From Prochlorococcus sp. scB241_528N17 (GTDB taxonomy: Bacteria; Cyanobacteriota; Cyanobacteriia; PCC-6307; Cyanobiaceae), in contig JFLG01000001.1 in assembly GCA_000634735.1 (NCBI GenBank), positions 186,001-250,000 of the forward strand: a DNA stretch of 64,000 nt, written 5' to 3'. How positions within the stretch are numbered: the first letter of the stretch is position 1; each line of letters begins with the position of its first letter. The notes beneath the pieces are model-generated. The model was not told where the DNA came from. It saw only the letters and a program-made list of their open reading frames with translations, and made no database searches. Positions 25,258 to 33,944 of this stretch are shown here, one piece after another. The translations under genes were made by a program, and so were the position numbers.

Positions 25258-26182
25258 GATCTCCCTGATAGTCAGTTTTTGTCGCTAATTCATTTAACTC
25301 ACGCGTACCACTAATAATTTCTCCATTTATTTCCCAAGAAGGAAATCCACTGATTCCTCTCGTTTGGCATAGCTCATACTCATTATCTTTACCATCTTTA
25401 GCACATTCAACTACTTTTAATTCTTTAACTGCTTCCTTACCAAATAATTGTTTCTGATCGTGGCAATGAGGGCACCAGTATGCACTATACATAACAATAT
25501 TATTTTCACTTAAAAATTTTGCAAACTTTACCTTTTGGGGAGAGCTTGAAGTGGTAATTATTGGCGATACATTTTCAGTGGGGTTTGCAACATCAATAGC
25601 ATTAGAGGGGTCAACGTTTGTTGACCAAATTAGGCCCCCCAGCAGGACACTAATGGCTACAATGAAACCTCTAAAAATCATAGGTTCTCTACTTTCGAAC
25701 TTTGCTCCAATCATAGAAATTATAAAGATAGAAAACGATAAAATTGCTGAAAGTATACAAAAAAAGCAATATGATTGAATCTTAAAAAACATTATATTTA
25801 TCAATAAAAAGCTAAATGTTGATGATGCACAAGAAATTAGAAATACTAACCACCATAAAAATTTATTTAGTTTTTCTTTTGGGGAAATTAAATTAAGCGA
25901 GAGTATTATTGTTAAAAATAATATTGATAAATATGTTACAAATCCAGCCAATGAGAGAGGTATATTAACTTGATTATTTTCAAATAAAGTACCCCATGGA
26001 CTATTTAAAACTGTTTCACAACCATTTTGTATCCCTGGGCATGAAAGCGAAGTAAATAATCCCCAGTTTTTTAAAGTAATCGAACCTGTGTCAACTATGC
26101 CTATAGTGCTGAGAATTGCGATTATGATTTTTGGCCATTTCAAATCTTTTTTATTTCTTCGGTTTAAAGTCTTAAGCGCCAT
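25247..26182 (-). CDS. VKOR-thioredoxin fusion (disulfide bond formation protein)
   Basis: A vitamin K epoxide reductase homologue fused to a thioredoxin-like domain. It oxidises exported proteins and passes electrons to quinone, replacing DsbB. The loop cysteines are C48 and C55; the active CxxC is C139/C142 in a membrane helix; about five membrane helices cover residues 20-185. The C-terminal domain has WCPHC (C237/C240) and a second cysteine pair (C260, C272). This matches the crystallised cyanobacterial VKOR architecture. It stands alone upstream of rimO on the opposite strand. Confidence 0.92.
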   Translation of the reverse strand: MALKTLNRRNKKDLKWPKIIIAILSTIGIVDTGSITLKNWGLFTSLSCPGIQNGCETVLNSPWGTLFENNQVNIPLSLAGFVTYLSILFLTIILSLNLISPKEKLNKFLWWLVFLISCASSTFSFLLINIMFFKIQSYCFFCILSAILSFSIFIISMIGAKFESREPMIFRGFIVAISVLLGGLIWSTNVDPSNAIDVANPTENVSPIITTSSSPQKVKFAKFLSENNIVMYSAYWCPHCHDQKQLFGKEAVKELKVVECAKDGKDNEYELCQTRGISGFPSWEINGEIISGTRELNELATKTDYQGDLNF

Positions 26183-26287
26183 GCAAAATGAAAGTTTGTT
26201 ATTTACATTTTCTATCCTAATATTATCTTGGCATGAAAGTTATATACGAAATGCTGTTTAAATCTTTTAATTCTTATTTTTCAAGTT

Positions 26288-27652
26288 GTGAAACAAAATA
26301 GTCTCAATGTAAAAGAAAAAAAACTATCTAAGATTGCATTCAGTCATGTTGGTTGTGAGAAAAATTTTGTAGATACTGAACATATGCAAGGCTTATTAAA
26401 TAAAGAGGGTTATGAAGTTGACAGCAATATAAATGATGCAAATGTTGTTGTTGTAAATACTTGCAGTTTTATTGAAACAGCTAGAGAAGAATCTATTCGA
26501 AAAATTCTAGAATATACAAATCAAGGAAAGGAAGTAATAGTTGCAGGCTGTATGGCTCAGCATTTTAAAGATGAGCTTATAAAAGAAATCCCTGAAATAA
26601 AAGGTTTGGTTGGAACAGGAGATTATCAAAAGATAGCCAATGTTTTAGACAGAGTTGAAAAAGGGGAAATCGTTAATGAAGTTTCAAAAATACCTGAATT
26701 TATTGCAGATGAGGAAATGCCTCGTTTTGTAGATAAAAACAAATTTGTTGCTTATCTTCGTATTGCTGAAGGCTGCAACTATAATTGTGCTTTTTGTATT
26801 ATTCCTAAGTTGAGAGGTCCGCAAAGAAGTAGAACAATAGAATCTATAGTTTCAGAAGCCAAAAGTCTTGCAAAAAAGGGTATTCAAGAAATCATATTAA
26901 TTAGTCAAATAACAACTAATTATGGTCAAGATATTTATGGAAAACCATCATTAGCCAAACTTTTGAATGAGCTTTCTAAAGTTCCAATTCCTTGGATAAG
27001 GATACATTATGCTTATCCAACAGGTCTAACTGATGAAGTTATTAGAGCTTTCAAAGATTCAAAGAATATTGTGCCTTACTTTGATTTGCCACTTCAGCAT
27101 AGTCATCCAGATGTGTTGAAGAGTATGAATAGACCTTGGCAAGCTTCTTTGAATGAATCAATTTTGGAGAAAATTAGAGAAGAAATTCCATCTGCTGTAT
27201 TAAGAACTAGTCTCATTGTTGGTTTCCCAGGAGAAAAAAAAGAACATTTTGAACATCTTCTCGAATTTTTAGATAGGCACAAATTTGATCATGTGGGAGT
27301 CTTTATTTTTTCTCCTGAGGAAGGGACTGCAGCTTTTCATTTGCCAAATAAAGTATCTCCAGAGGTTGCAGAGGCAAGAAAAGATCATGTCATTTCAGTT
27401 CAACAAAATATATCTAAAGATAAAAATCAGACATATGTTGGTTCAAAAATGAAGATTTTGGTAGAAAAAATATCAGATAATAACGAATTAAAAGGTCGAT
27501 CTTACAATTTCGCGCCTGAAATTGACGGAACTGTAATTTTATCTGTTAAAGATAAAATTGATTTGAAAAATTATATTGGTAAATTTGTTGAAGCAAATAT
27601 TTCTTTTGCTGATGAATATGATTTGTATGGAGAGACTATAAAAATTTTTTAG
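26288..27652 (+). CDS. rimO: Ribosomal protein S12 methylthiotransferase RimO
   Basis: A radical-SAM enzyme that adds a methylthio group to the conserved aspartate of ribosomal protein S12. The N-terminal UPF0004 cluster cysteines are C23, C59 and C88. The radical-SAM triad CNYNCAFC uses C163, C167 and C170. A C-terminal TRAM domain is near residues 385-450 ([20 protein letters not shown]). GTG start at 26288. RimO rather than MiaB is suggested by [11 protein letters not shown] and the DEYDLYGE ending. Confidence 0.94.
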   Translation: MKQNSLNVKEKKLSKIAFSHVGCEKNFVDTEHMQGLLNKEGYEVDSNINDANVVVVNTCSFIETAREESIRKILEYTNQGKEVIVAGCMAQHFKDELIKEIPEIKGLVGTGDYQKIANVLDRVEKGEIVNEVSKIPEFIADEEMPRFVDKNKFVAYLRIAEGCNYNCAFCIIPKLRGPQRSRTIESIVSEAKSLAKKGIQEIILISQITTNYGQDIYGKPSLAKLLNELSKVPIPWIRIHYAYPTGLTDEVIRAFKDSKNIVPYFDLPLQHSHPDVLKSMNRPWQASLNESILEKIREEIPSAVLRTSLIVGFPGEKKEHFEHLLEFLDRHKFDHVGVFIFSPEEGTAAFHLPNKVSPEVAEARKDHVISVQQNISKDKNQTYVGSKMKILVEKISDNNELKGRSYNFAPEIDGTVILSVKDKIDLKNYIGKFVEANISFADEYDLYGETIKIF

Positions 27653-27657
27653 TTTTT

Positions 27658-27750
27658 TTAAATTAATTTAACTGCTCTTAAGAGCTTATCTAATGCGAAA
27701 GCAGCTCCAAATCCAAAACCAATAAATGCAAAATAGAAAATGATGTTCAT
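27658..27750 (-). CDS. petL: Cytochrome b6f subunit PetL candidate (30 aa)
   Basis: A 30-residue single-helix peptide from ATG 27750 to TAA at 27658-27660, starting MNIIFYFAFIGFGFG and ending LRAVKLI. PetL subunits of cyanobacteria and plastids are 30-33 residues with one helix and an ending close to K(I/V)KLI or RLI. PetL stabilises the b6f dimer at its rim. Its stop is 6 bases past the rimO stop, convergently. The assignment rests on length, helix and C-terminus; a different small thylakoid peptide is possible. Confidence 0.72.
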   Translation of the reverse strand: MNIIFYFAFIGFGFGAAFALDKLLRAVKLI

Positions 27751-27814
27751 TAATTTTTTTACTTTTATTTAATTTAACATCAGATGAAAAGATTAGATTT
27801 TTTCGTTTAATTTC

Positions 27815-28201
27815 TTAATCTTGGATATATGGTAATTTTTTGTATAAACATTCTTCTGCTTTTTGAAGTTCTCGGCCTAAATATAGAGCATGATCGAATC
27901 TGGATATTAAGTCATTTCTTTCTTCAGTGATCAATATTCCAAGTTGTTTCGCACTAATACCTTTAAAAACTTCATTACTAACTCTTTTATTTTGAGAGTC
28001 GCATTTAATTGGTTCATTTGTTTCGGGGTCAAGTGCATAGCCTTCCTCATCGATGTTATTTAAAAAGTGCTCTAAAATAATTTTATTTTCTATTAAATCT
28101 ACTTTTATAATAAAATACCCGTTTGGATCTAAGTCTATATATCTGTTGGATAGATTATTATCAATCTTTATTTTTTCATCTAAACTTTTACTAGGATCCA
28201 T
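27815..28201 (-). CDS. DUF4346 domain protein
   Basis: A 128-residue soluble protein with the DUF4346 core YIDLDPNGYFIIKVD, LEHFLNNIDEEGYALDPETN and the C-terminal ISAKQLGILITEERN. Function unknown. A longer in-frame start at 28324 would add 41 residues overlapping the upstream FemAB/GNAT-like gene by 65 bases; I prefer the ATG at 28201, which begins MDPSKSLDEK. It is downstream of that gene on the same strand. Confidence 0.75.
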   Translation of the reverse strand: MDPSKSLDEKIKIDNNLSNRYIDLDPNGYFIIKVDLIENKIILEHFLNNIDEEGYALDPETNEPIKCDSQNKRVSNEVFKGISAKQLGILITEERNDLISRFDHALYLGRELQKAEECLYKKLPYIQD

Positions 28202-28259
28202 TCTTAGGAATAAAAAAACTATATTACTAATATAATCTTTGGTAAAGCCAAATAATTTT

Positions 28260-29414
28260 TTATTTGAAGGGTATAGAGTTATTCTCAAATTCAATTTCCG
28301 TTTCGGTTTGTTTATTAACTTCATTTAGCCAAGGATAAATTATATTTTCCATATTTTTGTCAAACCACTTATGCAAGCTTTTAGAGCTTTTTGCAAAAAA
28401 CCCCCTACGCCTTTTATGTTTCCCACCCGCTCCAGGGTCAAAAAAATGGATACTATTTTTTATTGCCCATTCAATTGGCTGATAGTAACATAATTCAAAA
28501 TGTAAATTAGATATGTCTTCTTGACTGCCCCAATATCTACCCCATAAGTTGTTTTTATTTTTAACGCACATCGACATAGCAAAAATATCATTCGAATCAT
28601 TTTTTGATGCGCTAAAAAGTAAAAGATTTTTTTTATTATTTACAATTTTTTCGAAAAATGTAGATGTTAGATATTTACTTCCCCAAACTCCCCACCTCGA
28701 ACAATGCTGTTCATAAAAATTATGCATTTTTTTGAGGAGTTCTTGGTTGATATCATCTTCATTAAAAATTTCTACTTTAATATCTTGTTTAGTAATTGAT
28801 TTTCTTTCTTTTTTGATATTTTTTCTCTGATTTGAGTTAAATCTAGAAAGAAAATCATCAAACGTTTTTTCTCCAATGCTTCTCCATTCACTGCTGGAAT
28901 TTATCCATTCATAATATCCCAAAGATTTAAGATGGTTGCCCCAGCTTTCATCAATATATAAAAAATTACAACTTAAAATTTTGTTTTTAATTGCAAAGCT
29001 TTCGATGTGGTTTATGAGTAAATTTGTAATTTCTTTTTTATCTTTATTTTTTTTATAAAGAAATTGATATCCATTTACAGGACTATAAGGACTCATTCCA
29101 ATTAATTTAGGGTAATAATTTAAATTCAACTCTTGAGCCAATCTTGCAAATGATTGATCAAAAATGAATTCTCCATAGCTATGATTTTTTAAAAAAAGCG
29201 GAGCAATTCCTAATATTTCTTCATTTTTATAAGCAACGAAATATAGAGGCTGCCAACCAGTTTCTCTTGAAACACTTTTTGATATTTCAAGGTTTTTAAG
29301 CCAAGTCCATTCATAAAATGGATTATTGATTTCATTTCCTAATTCATTCCATATCTCCTTGGAGATTTCCTTAATTGACAATTTGACTTCAACTTTATGT
29401 ATTTTTTGGTTCAT
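28260..29414 (-). CDS. FemAB/GNAT-like protein (PF04339, former DUF482)
   Basis: A 384-residue acyltransferase-like protein. Family features are WLKNLEISKSVSRETGWQP near the N-terminus, the DDFLSRFNSNQRKNIKKERK segment in the middle, and the late FDPGAGGKHKRRRGF motif. Such proteins resemble peptidoglycan cross-bridge enzymes, but the cyanobacterial members have no assigned reaction. It lies 17 bases downstream of the RibD-C reductase gene on the same strand. The fold is fairly secure; a cell-wall role is inference. Confidence 0.8.
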   Translation of the reverse strand: MNQKIHKVEVKLSIKEISKEIWNELGNEINNPFYEWTWLKNLEISKSVSRETGWQPLYFVAYKNEEILGIAPLFLKNHSYGEFIFDQSFARLAQELNLNYYPKLIGMSPYSPVNGYQFLYKKNKDKKEITNLLINHIESFAIKNKILSCNFLYIDESWGNHLKSLGYYEWINSSSEWRSIGEKTFDDFLSRFNSNQRKNIKKERKSITKQDIKVEIFNEDDINQELLKKMHNFYEQHCSRWGVWGSKYLTSTFFEKIVNNKKNLLLFSASKNDSNDIFAMSMCVKNKNNLWGRYWGSQEDISNLHFELCYYQPIEWAIKNSIHFFDPGAGGKHKRRRGFFAKSSKSLHKWFDKNMENIIYPWLNEVNKQTETEIEFENNSIPFK

Positions 29415-29431
29415 TGATTATTGAATCTATT

Positions 29432-30082
29432 TCAAATTTTTTTGTAATGAATATGGATTTCATTATTCATTAAATTTTTTATTGATTTTATTTCCCATAG
29501 TCTTTTGAGATTAAAAATCTCATTTGTTTGTTCTGGAGGGATCCAGGTATATCTACCTCCAATAATTCGTGGAATTATTGTAATTTTTATATCTGTTACT
29601 AGATCCTCTTTTATAAATGAGTTTATAAGTTTTGCACCTCCTAAAAGAGCCAGATCATTTATCCCTTGTTTTTTGAGTGAAATTAAAGTTTTTCCCCATG
29701 AATCTTCGAAAAAAAGTTGTTTCTCGAAGTTATTATTCAACGAATTATCAACTTTACTTGAGCTTATTAGCCATCTTCTAATTGGTTGACGAAAGTATTT
29801 CCAATTAGTGTTAAATTTTTTGCTATTTGAAGCAACTATAGAAATTGGTTGGCTTTTTGATAAATTTACTGCGTCATTATCATTGCGATTTTTAATTAAG
29901 TAAGTTGATTGGTGAGCTATTAAAGTACCTAAACCAAAAATTGTGGCGTCAACCATTGATAAGTTTTGATTTAATATTTTTTTATCTTCTTCGCTTCCAA
30001 GATGCGATTCTCCACCTCTCGGAAATGCAATTCTCCCATCAAGACTAGATGCTATAACAATTATTACTCTTGGGATACTCAA
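29432..30082 (-). CDS. RibD C-terminal-domain (dihydrofolate-reductase-like) reductase
   Basis: A stand-alone RibD-C domain. It starts RVIIVIASSLDGRIAFPRGG, followed by DATIFGLGTLIAHQSTY and the glycine-rich LALLGGAKLINSFI. In RibD this domain reduces the ribosyl side chain in riboflavin synthesis with NADPH; separate copies may act there or on related pteridines. At 216 residues it lacks a deaminase domain. Its start overlaps the end of the tandem PTPS gene by 4 bases, suggesting a shared pterin/flavin-type task. Confidence 0.82.
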   Translation of the reverse strand: MSIPRVIIVIASSLDGRIAFPRGGESHLGSEEDKKILNQNLSMVDATIFGLGTLIAHQSTYLIKNRNDNDAVNLSKSQPISIVASNSKKFNTNWKYFRQPIRRWLISSSKVDNSLNNNFEKQLFFEDSWGKTLISLKKQGINDLALLGGAKLINSFIKEDLVTDIKITIIPRIIGGRYTWIPPEQTNEIFNLKRLWEIKSIKNLMNNEIHIHYKKI

Positions 30083-31005
30083 GTTTGCGTGACTAAGCTA
30101 TTTTCAAATTCCAACATCAATGAATTGGTTAACTTTTGATCAACAAAAATTTCTGCAGCATTATTTGGACTCTCTTGTAGTCTTATTTTGTGTAATGTTG
30201 CACCGAGGTTATGTATTGGTTTTTTAAGAATATCAGAAATATATAAAGCTATATTTTCAGCAGTTGGAACACAATTATGGAAAAATTCGATGTCTTTATT
30301 TAAAAAAGTATGATCTAGTCTTTCAACAACTAAATCATTTATTATCTCTTGGAGGGAAGATAAGTCGCAAACCATTCCTGTTCTTTTATCAATGTCTCCT
30401 TTTACAGTTATATCGACAAGATAGTTATGACCATGTCCGTTAATCCTGGCACATTTCCCATAGATTTTTTTATTTTCATCTAAGGATATCTCTTCTTTTG
30501 CAAGTCTATGAGCGGCTGCAAAATGAGTTTGTACTGTTAAAAATGCTTCCATGTTTTTTCCGAAATAATCTGCCCATAAATTTGGGTTTTCAAAAAGTCT
30601 TAGACTTGTAAGAGGTAAATCATCCTTAAGACGACTCCAAATGACCTTTACTAATGCTTCAGTTGTGGGAAGTATACCCTCTTTATTATTAACATTAAAT
30701 TCAGGCCAGACATCATTTAAAAAACGAAAATCTAATTGTCCAGTAACCTTATCTTTAATAGAGTGTTTTACATCAGAAAGATTAAGGACCATTCCATCAG
30801 AGTCTAGTTCTCCACCCATTGAAACAATAAGTTCATAATTATGACCATGACCTGGTGCAATACTGCACTTTCCAAAAAGAGATAAATTTTCTTCTGGGCT
30901 TTTTTCAGGAAGCCAATAACGGTGACTAGAACTAAAGCAGGCACGTCGAGTTATGACGCATTCACGTCCCTTTCCATGTAATGGTTTGGATTGTGTAGAA
31001 GTCAT
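30079..31005 (-). CDS. Tandem 6-pyruvoyl-tetrahydropterin synthase-like protein (two domains)
   Basis: Two PTPS/QueD-type domains in one 308-residue chain. Domain 1 (about 15-140) has zinc histidines H28, H53 and H55 and Cys47, but reads LDFRF (91-95), so the catalytic histidine after the aspartate is replaced by phenylalanine. Domain 2 (about 152-295) is complete: H166, C184, H191, H193, LDH (230-232) and E278. It likely makes a tetrahydropterin or 7-carboxy-deazaguanine precursor from dihydroneopterin triphosphate. The product is not settled by sequence. It is coupled to the RibD-C gene. Confidence 0.88.
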   Translation of the reverse strand: MTSTQSKPLHGKGRECVITRRACFSSSHRYWLPEKSPEENLSLFGKCSIAPGHGHNYELIVSMGGELDSDGMVLNLSDVKHSIKDKVTGQLDFRFLNDVWPEFNVNNKEGILPTTEALVKVIWSRLKDDLPLTSLRLFENPNLWADYFGKNMEAFLTVQTHFAAAHRLAKEEISLDENKKIYGKCARINGHGHNYLVDITVKGDIDKRTGMVCDLSSLQEIINDLVVERLDHTFLNKDIEFFHNCVPTAENIALYISDILKKPIHNLGATLHKIRLQESPNNAAEIFVDQKLTNSLMLEFENSLVTQT

Positions 31006-31055
31006 ACCTGTCTGCGATAATACTATCTTAAGGTTTTAAATACGCTTTTGTCTTT

Positions 31056-31613
31056 ATGGAACAAACCATTATCGAAAAAACAGTTCATTCTATTAAGGGC
31101 AGAAGCATATTTTTAATTGGAATGATGGGTTCTGGCAAGTCACAAACTGGTTTGAAGCTGGCTGAATTATTGAAGTATAAATATATTGATTTAGATTTAT
31201 TAATAGAGAAGTTGGCAAAAAAATCTATCAATCAAATTTTTAATGATGAAGGAGAAGATAATTTCCGTGAATTAGAAGCAAACTGCCTTAAAGAAACTAT
31301 CAAAATTCCTTCATTAGTAATCTCAACTGGGGGAGGAATAGTTACCAAATCGGAAAACTGGGGAATTTTAAGACAGGGAATAATTGCTTGGATAGATCTC
31401 GACAAAGATGTAGCAATTGAAAGATTGAAAAATGAAATTGACAATAGGCCACTTCTACAGGGAAAGAATCTAAATGATTTATATATGAACATTTTTCAAT
31501 CAAGAGAAAATTTGTATTCTCAAGCAGATCTAAGAATTCAAGTAAAAAGTGAAAATATTGAAGAAGTTGCTATGAAAATAATTAACGCAATTCATAAAGA
31601 AATAATTAGTTAA
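31056..31613 (+). CDS. aroK: Shikimate kinase
   Basis: Phosphorylates shikimate in the chorismate pathway for aromatic amino acids and quinones. Walker A is GMMGSGKS (22-29). Shikimate-binding residues are in YIDLDLLIEK and NFRELEANCL, the STGGGIV segment follows, and the LID carries RPLLQGKN. At 185 residues it is a typical length. It is divergent from the PTPS gene over 50 bases and its end overlaps the CRR7-like gene by 4 bases. Confidence 0.95.
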   Translation: MEQTIIEKTVHSIKGRSIFLIGMMGSGKSQTGLKLAELLKYKYIDLDLLIEKLAKKSINQIFNDEGEDNFRELEANCLKETIKIPSLVISTGGGIVTKSENWGILRQGIIAWIDLDKDVAIERLKNEIDNRPLLQGKNLNDLYMNIFQSRENLYSQADLRIQVKSENIEEVAMKIINAIHKEIIS

Positions 31614-31867
31614 TCTGGTTCAATTCTTACTGCAAACCATTTGATAACGTATCCTAATTTTATTTCTAATTCATAAGTGCTTTCCAATAATTCTTCAAAA
31701 AATTCCTGATCAGGATCTTCTATATTTTGATATATTGTTTGTGTTTCTGTCTTACTAAGCCAATTCTTCAACCACAAAATCGCTTCTTGCTTTGATACGA
31801 TTTTTTCTTTTGAATCTGGCTCTAATAATACATAATGATCTGATGCTCTTATTAGTGGATTTGACAT
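31610..31867 (-). CDS. CRR7-like protein (chlororespiratory reduction 7)
   Basis: An 85-residue acidic protein. The pattern HYVLLEPDSKEKIVSKQEAI near the start and the ending GYVIKWFAVRIEP match the CRR7 family of cyanobacteria and chloroplasts. In plants CRR7 is needed to assemble or stabilise the NDH complex of cyclic electron flow. NDH-1 genes elsewhere in the window fit this but are not adjacent. It starts one base from the divergent lumenal protein gene. Confidence 0.7.
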   Translation of the reverse strand: MSNPLIRASDHYVLLEPDSKEKIVSKQEAILWLKNWLSKTETQTIYQNIEDPDQEFFEELLESTYELEIKLGYVIKWFAVRIEPD

Positions 31868-31868
31868 A

Positions 31869-32576
31869 ATGAAAATTCTTTTTGGATTACTTCTTTGCTT
31901 GATTTTTCAAGGAATTTTTTTAGAAAGTTCTTTTGCTCTAGTAGATTCTAACGTACGAGAGTTTTTGGAAGATCGTGTAAATCAATGGCCAGAATTATAT
32001 TTGCCAAATTTTAAATTATCTGACACCTCCAAGGATTTAATTTATCCTAAATGGTTCGAGGGGAATTGGCTTGTTACTTCTCAAGATATAATTAATTATT
32101 CAGAAGAGCCAGTTATTTATAAAGTAAATTTTTTTAAGAATGATTCAGATTTAATTGTTGGTAATCGTGCAAAAAATTCTGAAGCTATTGGAAAAGCAAT
32201 ATTTGGTGATACCTTAATCAAGGTTGTAAATGATCCTCAATCTATTAATAATCAAATTACTTATTTAAAAGATGATTTTTATATCGATTCAAGAATTATA
32301 GGGAGAAATCAGATCCAAGAAGATGATATTTTTTTCGCAGATGAGCTAGTTATACAGACAGCACATAAGCCAGGCGTTTCAAGGATTAATCAGGTAGAGA
32401 CTATTAGTAAATTTCAAAAATGTTCCGAAGAAACATTGCAAGTTGATAATTCAATCAAACCATCAATTTGTGGAGTGCAATATGTTGCTTCTTATGGTTC
32501 CAAAGTTGGTGATCCTTCTATTCATGCTATTAAAACTAATAAATATAAATTGAAGTTTAAATTTGTTGAGAGTTAG
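31869..32576 (+). CDS. Exported (probably lumenal) protein, DUF6816-like
   Basis: A 235-residue protein with a clear signal peptide (residues 1-23, KILFGLLLCLIFQGIF, cleavage near SFA). The mature part has WPELYLPNFKLSDTSKDLIYPKWFEGNW and a beta-rich lipocalin-like pattern, ending in GDPSIHAIKTNKYKLKF. I associate it with a cyanobacterial and plastid lumenal family (DUF6816), but the name is from memory. Divergent from the CRR7-like gene with one base between; it overlaps the GST gene end by 20 bases. Confidence 0.65.
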   Translation: MKILFGLLLCLIFQGIFLESSFALVDSNVREFLEDRVNQWPELYLPNFKLSDTSKDLIYPKWFEGNWLVTSQDIINYSEEPVIYKVNFFKNDSDLIVGNRAKNSEAIGKAIFGDTLIKVVNDPQSINNQITYLKDDFYIDSRIIGRNQIQEDDIFFADELVIQTAHKPGVSRINQVETISKFQKCSEETLQVDNSIKPSICGVQYVASYGSKVGDPSIHAIKTNKYKLKFKFVES

Positions 32577-33288
32577 CACTAAAAAGGTATTCTTCTAAGT
32601 TGTTCCTCCACATAAAAAGATTTTCTAAATAAGGGTTATTTATGTATTCTTGGCTCCCCTCTCCTGAAAGAATTGGTCCTGCAGACTTTGGAAATTTAAG
32701 AAGGGATAATTGAGCAGCAATTGAAATATCTGCAATTGATATACTATCTCCAATTAAATATTTTTTGTTGATCAAAGATTTTGATAAAGATTCCAGTAAT
32801 TTTTGGAGTTCTAAATTATCTTTAGAAGACAAAACTACATTAGAAATTTTACTAAGATTTTCAAAAGGTAATTTATCAACAATACTTTTAACTGAAGAAG
32901 GTATTTCATCAGGAAGTAATGCAGTTCTTAGCTGTGGATTTTCTATCGCAGATTTTATTAAAGCTTTTCTACAAGTTGTAGCCATTGTAGTATCTGCCCA
33001 GTCTTCAATTAGTTTGCATTGTGCAAATAATATTGGGTCCTCAGGAAAGAGTGGATTGTTATCATTTTTTTTATCTATATATTCGCAAATAGTTGAAGAG
33101 TCATTAATAACTTGATCATTACTATCGACTATTACAGGTACTTGTTTTTGACCTGATAAATTAAAGATTTCAAATTGGCCTATTCCAGGTGTTACTTCCT
33201 CAACTCGATATTGCAGTTTTTTTGCATGAAGAGCCATTCTTGTTTTTAAACAAAAAGCACTATGCCTAAATTGATATAATGTAATCAT
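32557..33288 (-). CDS. Glutathione S-transferase family protein
   Basis: A thioredoxin-like N-domain (residues 1-80, LYQFRHSAFCLKTRMALHAK with Cys13 at the catalytic region, GQKQVPVIVDSNDQVINDSSTICEYI) and an all-helical C-domain (about 90-235; SIADISIAAQLSLL). The glutathione-binding cis-proline VPV and the SST motif are intact. Substrate unknown. It converges on the lumenal protein gene with a 20-base overlap. Confidence 0.88.
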   Translation of the reverse strand: MITLYQFRHSAFCLKTRMALHAKKLQYRVEEVTPGIGQFEIFNLSGQKQVPVIVDSNDQVINDSSTICEYIDKKNDNNPLFPEDPILFAQCKLIEDWADTTMATTCRKALIKSAIENPQLRTALLPDEIPSSVKSIVDKLPFENLSKISNVVLSSKDNLELQKLLESLSKSLINKKYLIGDSISIADISIAAQLSLLKFPKSAGPILSGEGSQEYINNPYLENLFMWRNNLEEYLFSANSQQI

Positions 33289-33342
33289 GCTGTTAAATGT
33301 TTGTTAAAACTTAGCTAAAAAAGTAATCTATTTGTGGAGCTG

Positions 33343-33552
33343 ATGGGCGAATTTTTCTCTAATGTTGCAAGATATCCAAAGTATTTGATATCGATCATTG
33401 TTGGGGGACTTGTTGCTTTGCTTGAACCTTTATTCAAGAATAGATCAAATCCTCTAACAATAGTAGGTTTGATATCTTCTGTCTTAAGTGCTTTCATAAC
33501 TGTTTATTTTGTCTTGCAAGCGATGACAAACCCAATAAATTTACAACCATAA
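33343..33552 (+). CDS. DUF751 (Ycf33-like) small membrane protein
   Basis: A 69-residue protein with two hydrophobic helices and the family start EFFSNVARYPKYLISIIVGG. ATG 33343 is preferred; GTG 33334 in frame adds three residues, but the family begins near here. Its TAA overlaps the ATG of rbfA (TAATG at 33550-33554), as commonly seen for this pair in cyanobacteria. Function unknown. Confidence 0.8.
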   Translation: MGEFFSNVARYPKYLISIIVGGLVALLEPLFKNRSNPLTIVGLISSVLSAFITVYFVLQAMTNPINLQP

Positions 33553-33944
33553 TGCCAAATAATTACCGTCTTGCAAAAGTTTCTTCTCTTTTGAAGAAAG
33601 AAATAACCCTTATTTTGCAGAATGATTTGCAAAATGATCTTATTAGAGATCATTTCGTCAATATTTCTAAGATTGATTTATCAGGTGATTTGCAACACTG
33701 TAAAATTTATATAACTTCAACTGCTCAAGAGAAAGTGAGGAAAGAGATTGTAGCAAACTTGAATACTGCTAAAAGCTTTATAAGGCATAACTTAGGAAAA
33801 AGAATAGAGATGAGAAGAGTGCCAGAGATAAATTTTAAAGATGATGTTGTGCTTGATAAAGGATTATCAGTCTTAAAACTTCTCGATGAATTAAAAAATA
33901 AAAATCAAAATAATAATGTTGAGGACAAGGATGCCAGTAGTTGA
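33552..33944 (+). CDS. rbfA: Ribosome-binding factor A
   Basis: A small-subunit maturation factor with a type II KH-like fold. The start RLAKVSSLLKKEITLIL, the middle KIDLSGDLQHCKIYI and the RHNLGKRIEMRRVPEINF segment are all diagnostic. 130 residues, usual length. Translation is coupled to DUF751 upstream, and the gene overlaps hemD at its end. Confidence 0.95.
   Translation: MPNNYRLAKVSSLLKKEITLILQNDLQNDLIRDHFVNISKIDLSGDLQHCKIYITSTAQEKVRKEIVANLNTAKSFIRHNLGKRIEMRRVPEINFKDDVVLDKGLSVLKLLDELKNKNQNNNVEDKDASS

Noticed and set aside
28202-28324. Longer N-terminus for the DUF4346 protein
   Set aside because: It overlaps the upstream same-strand gene by 65 bases; an internal ATG fits better.
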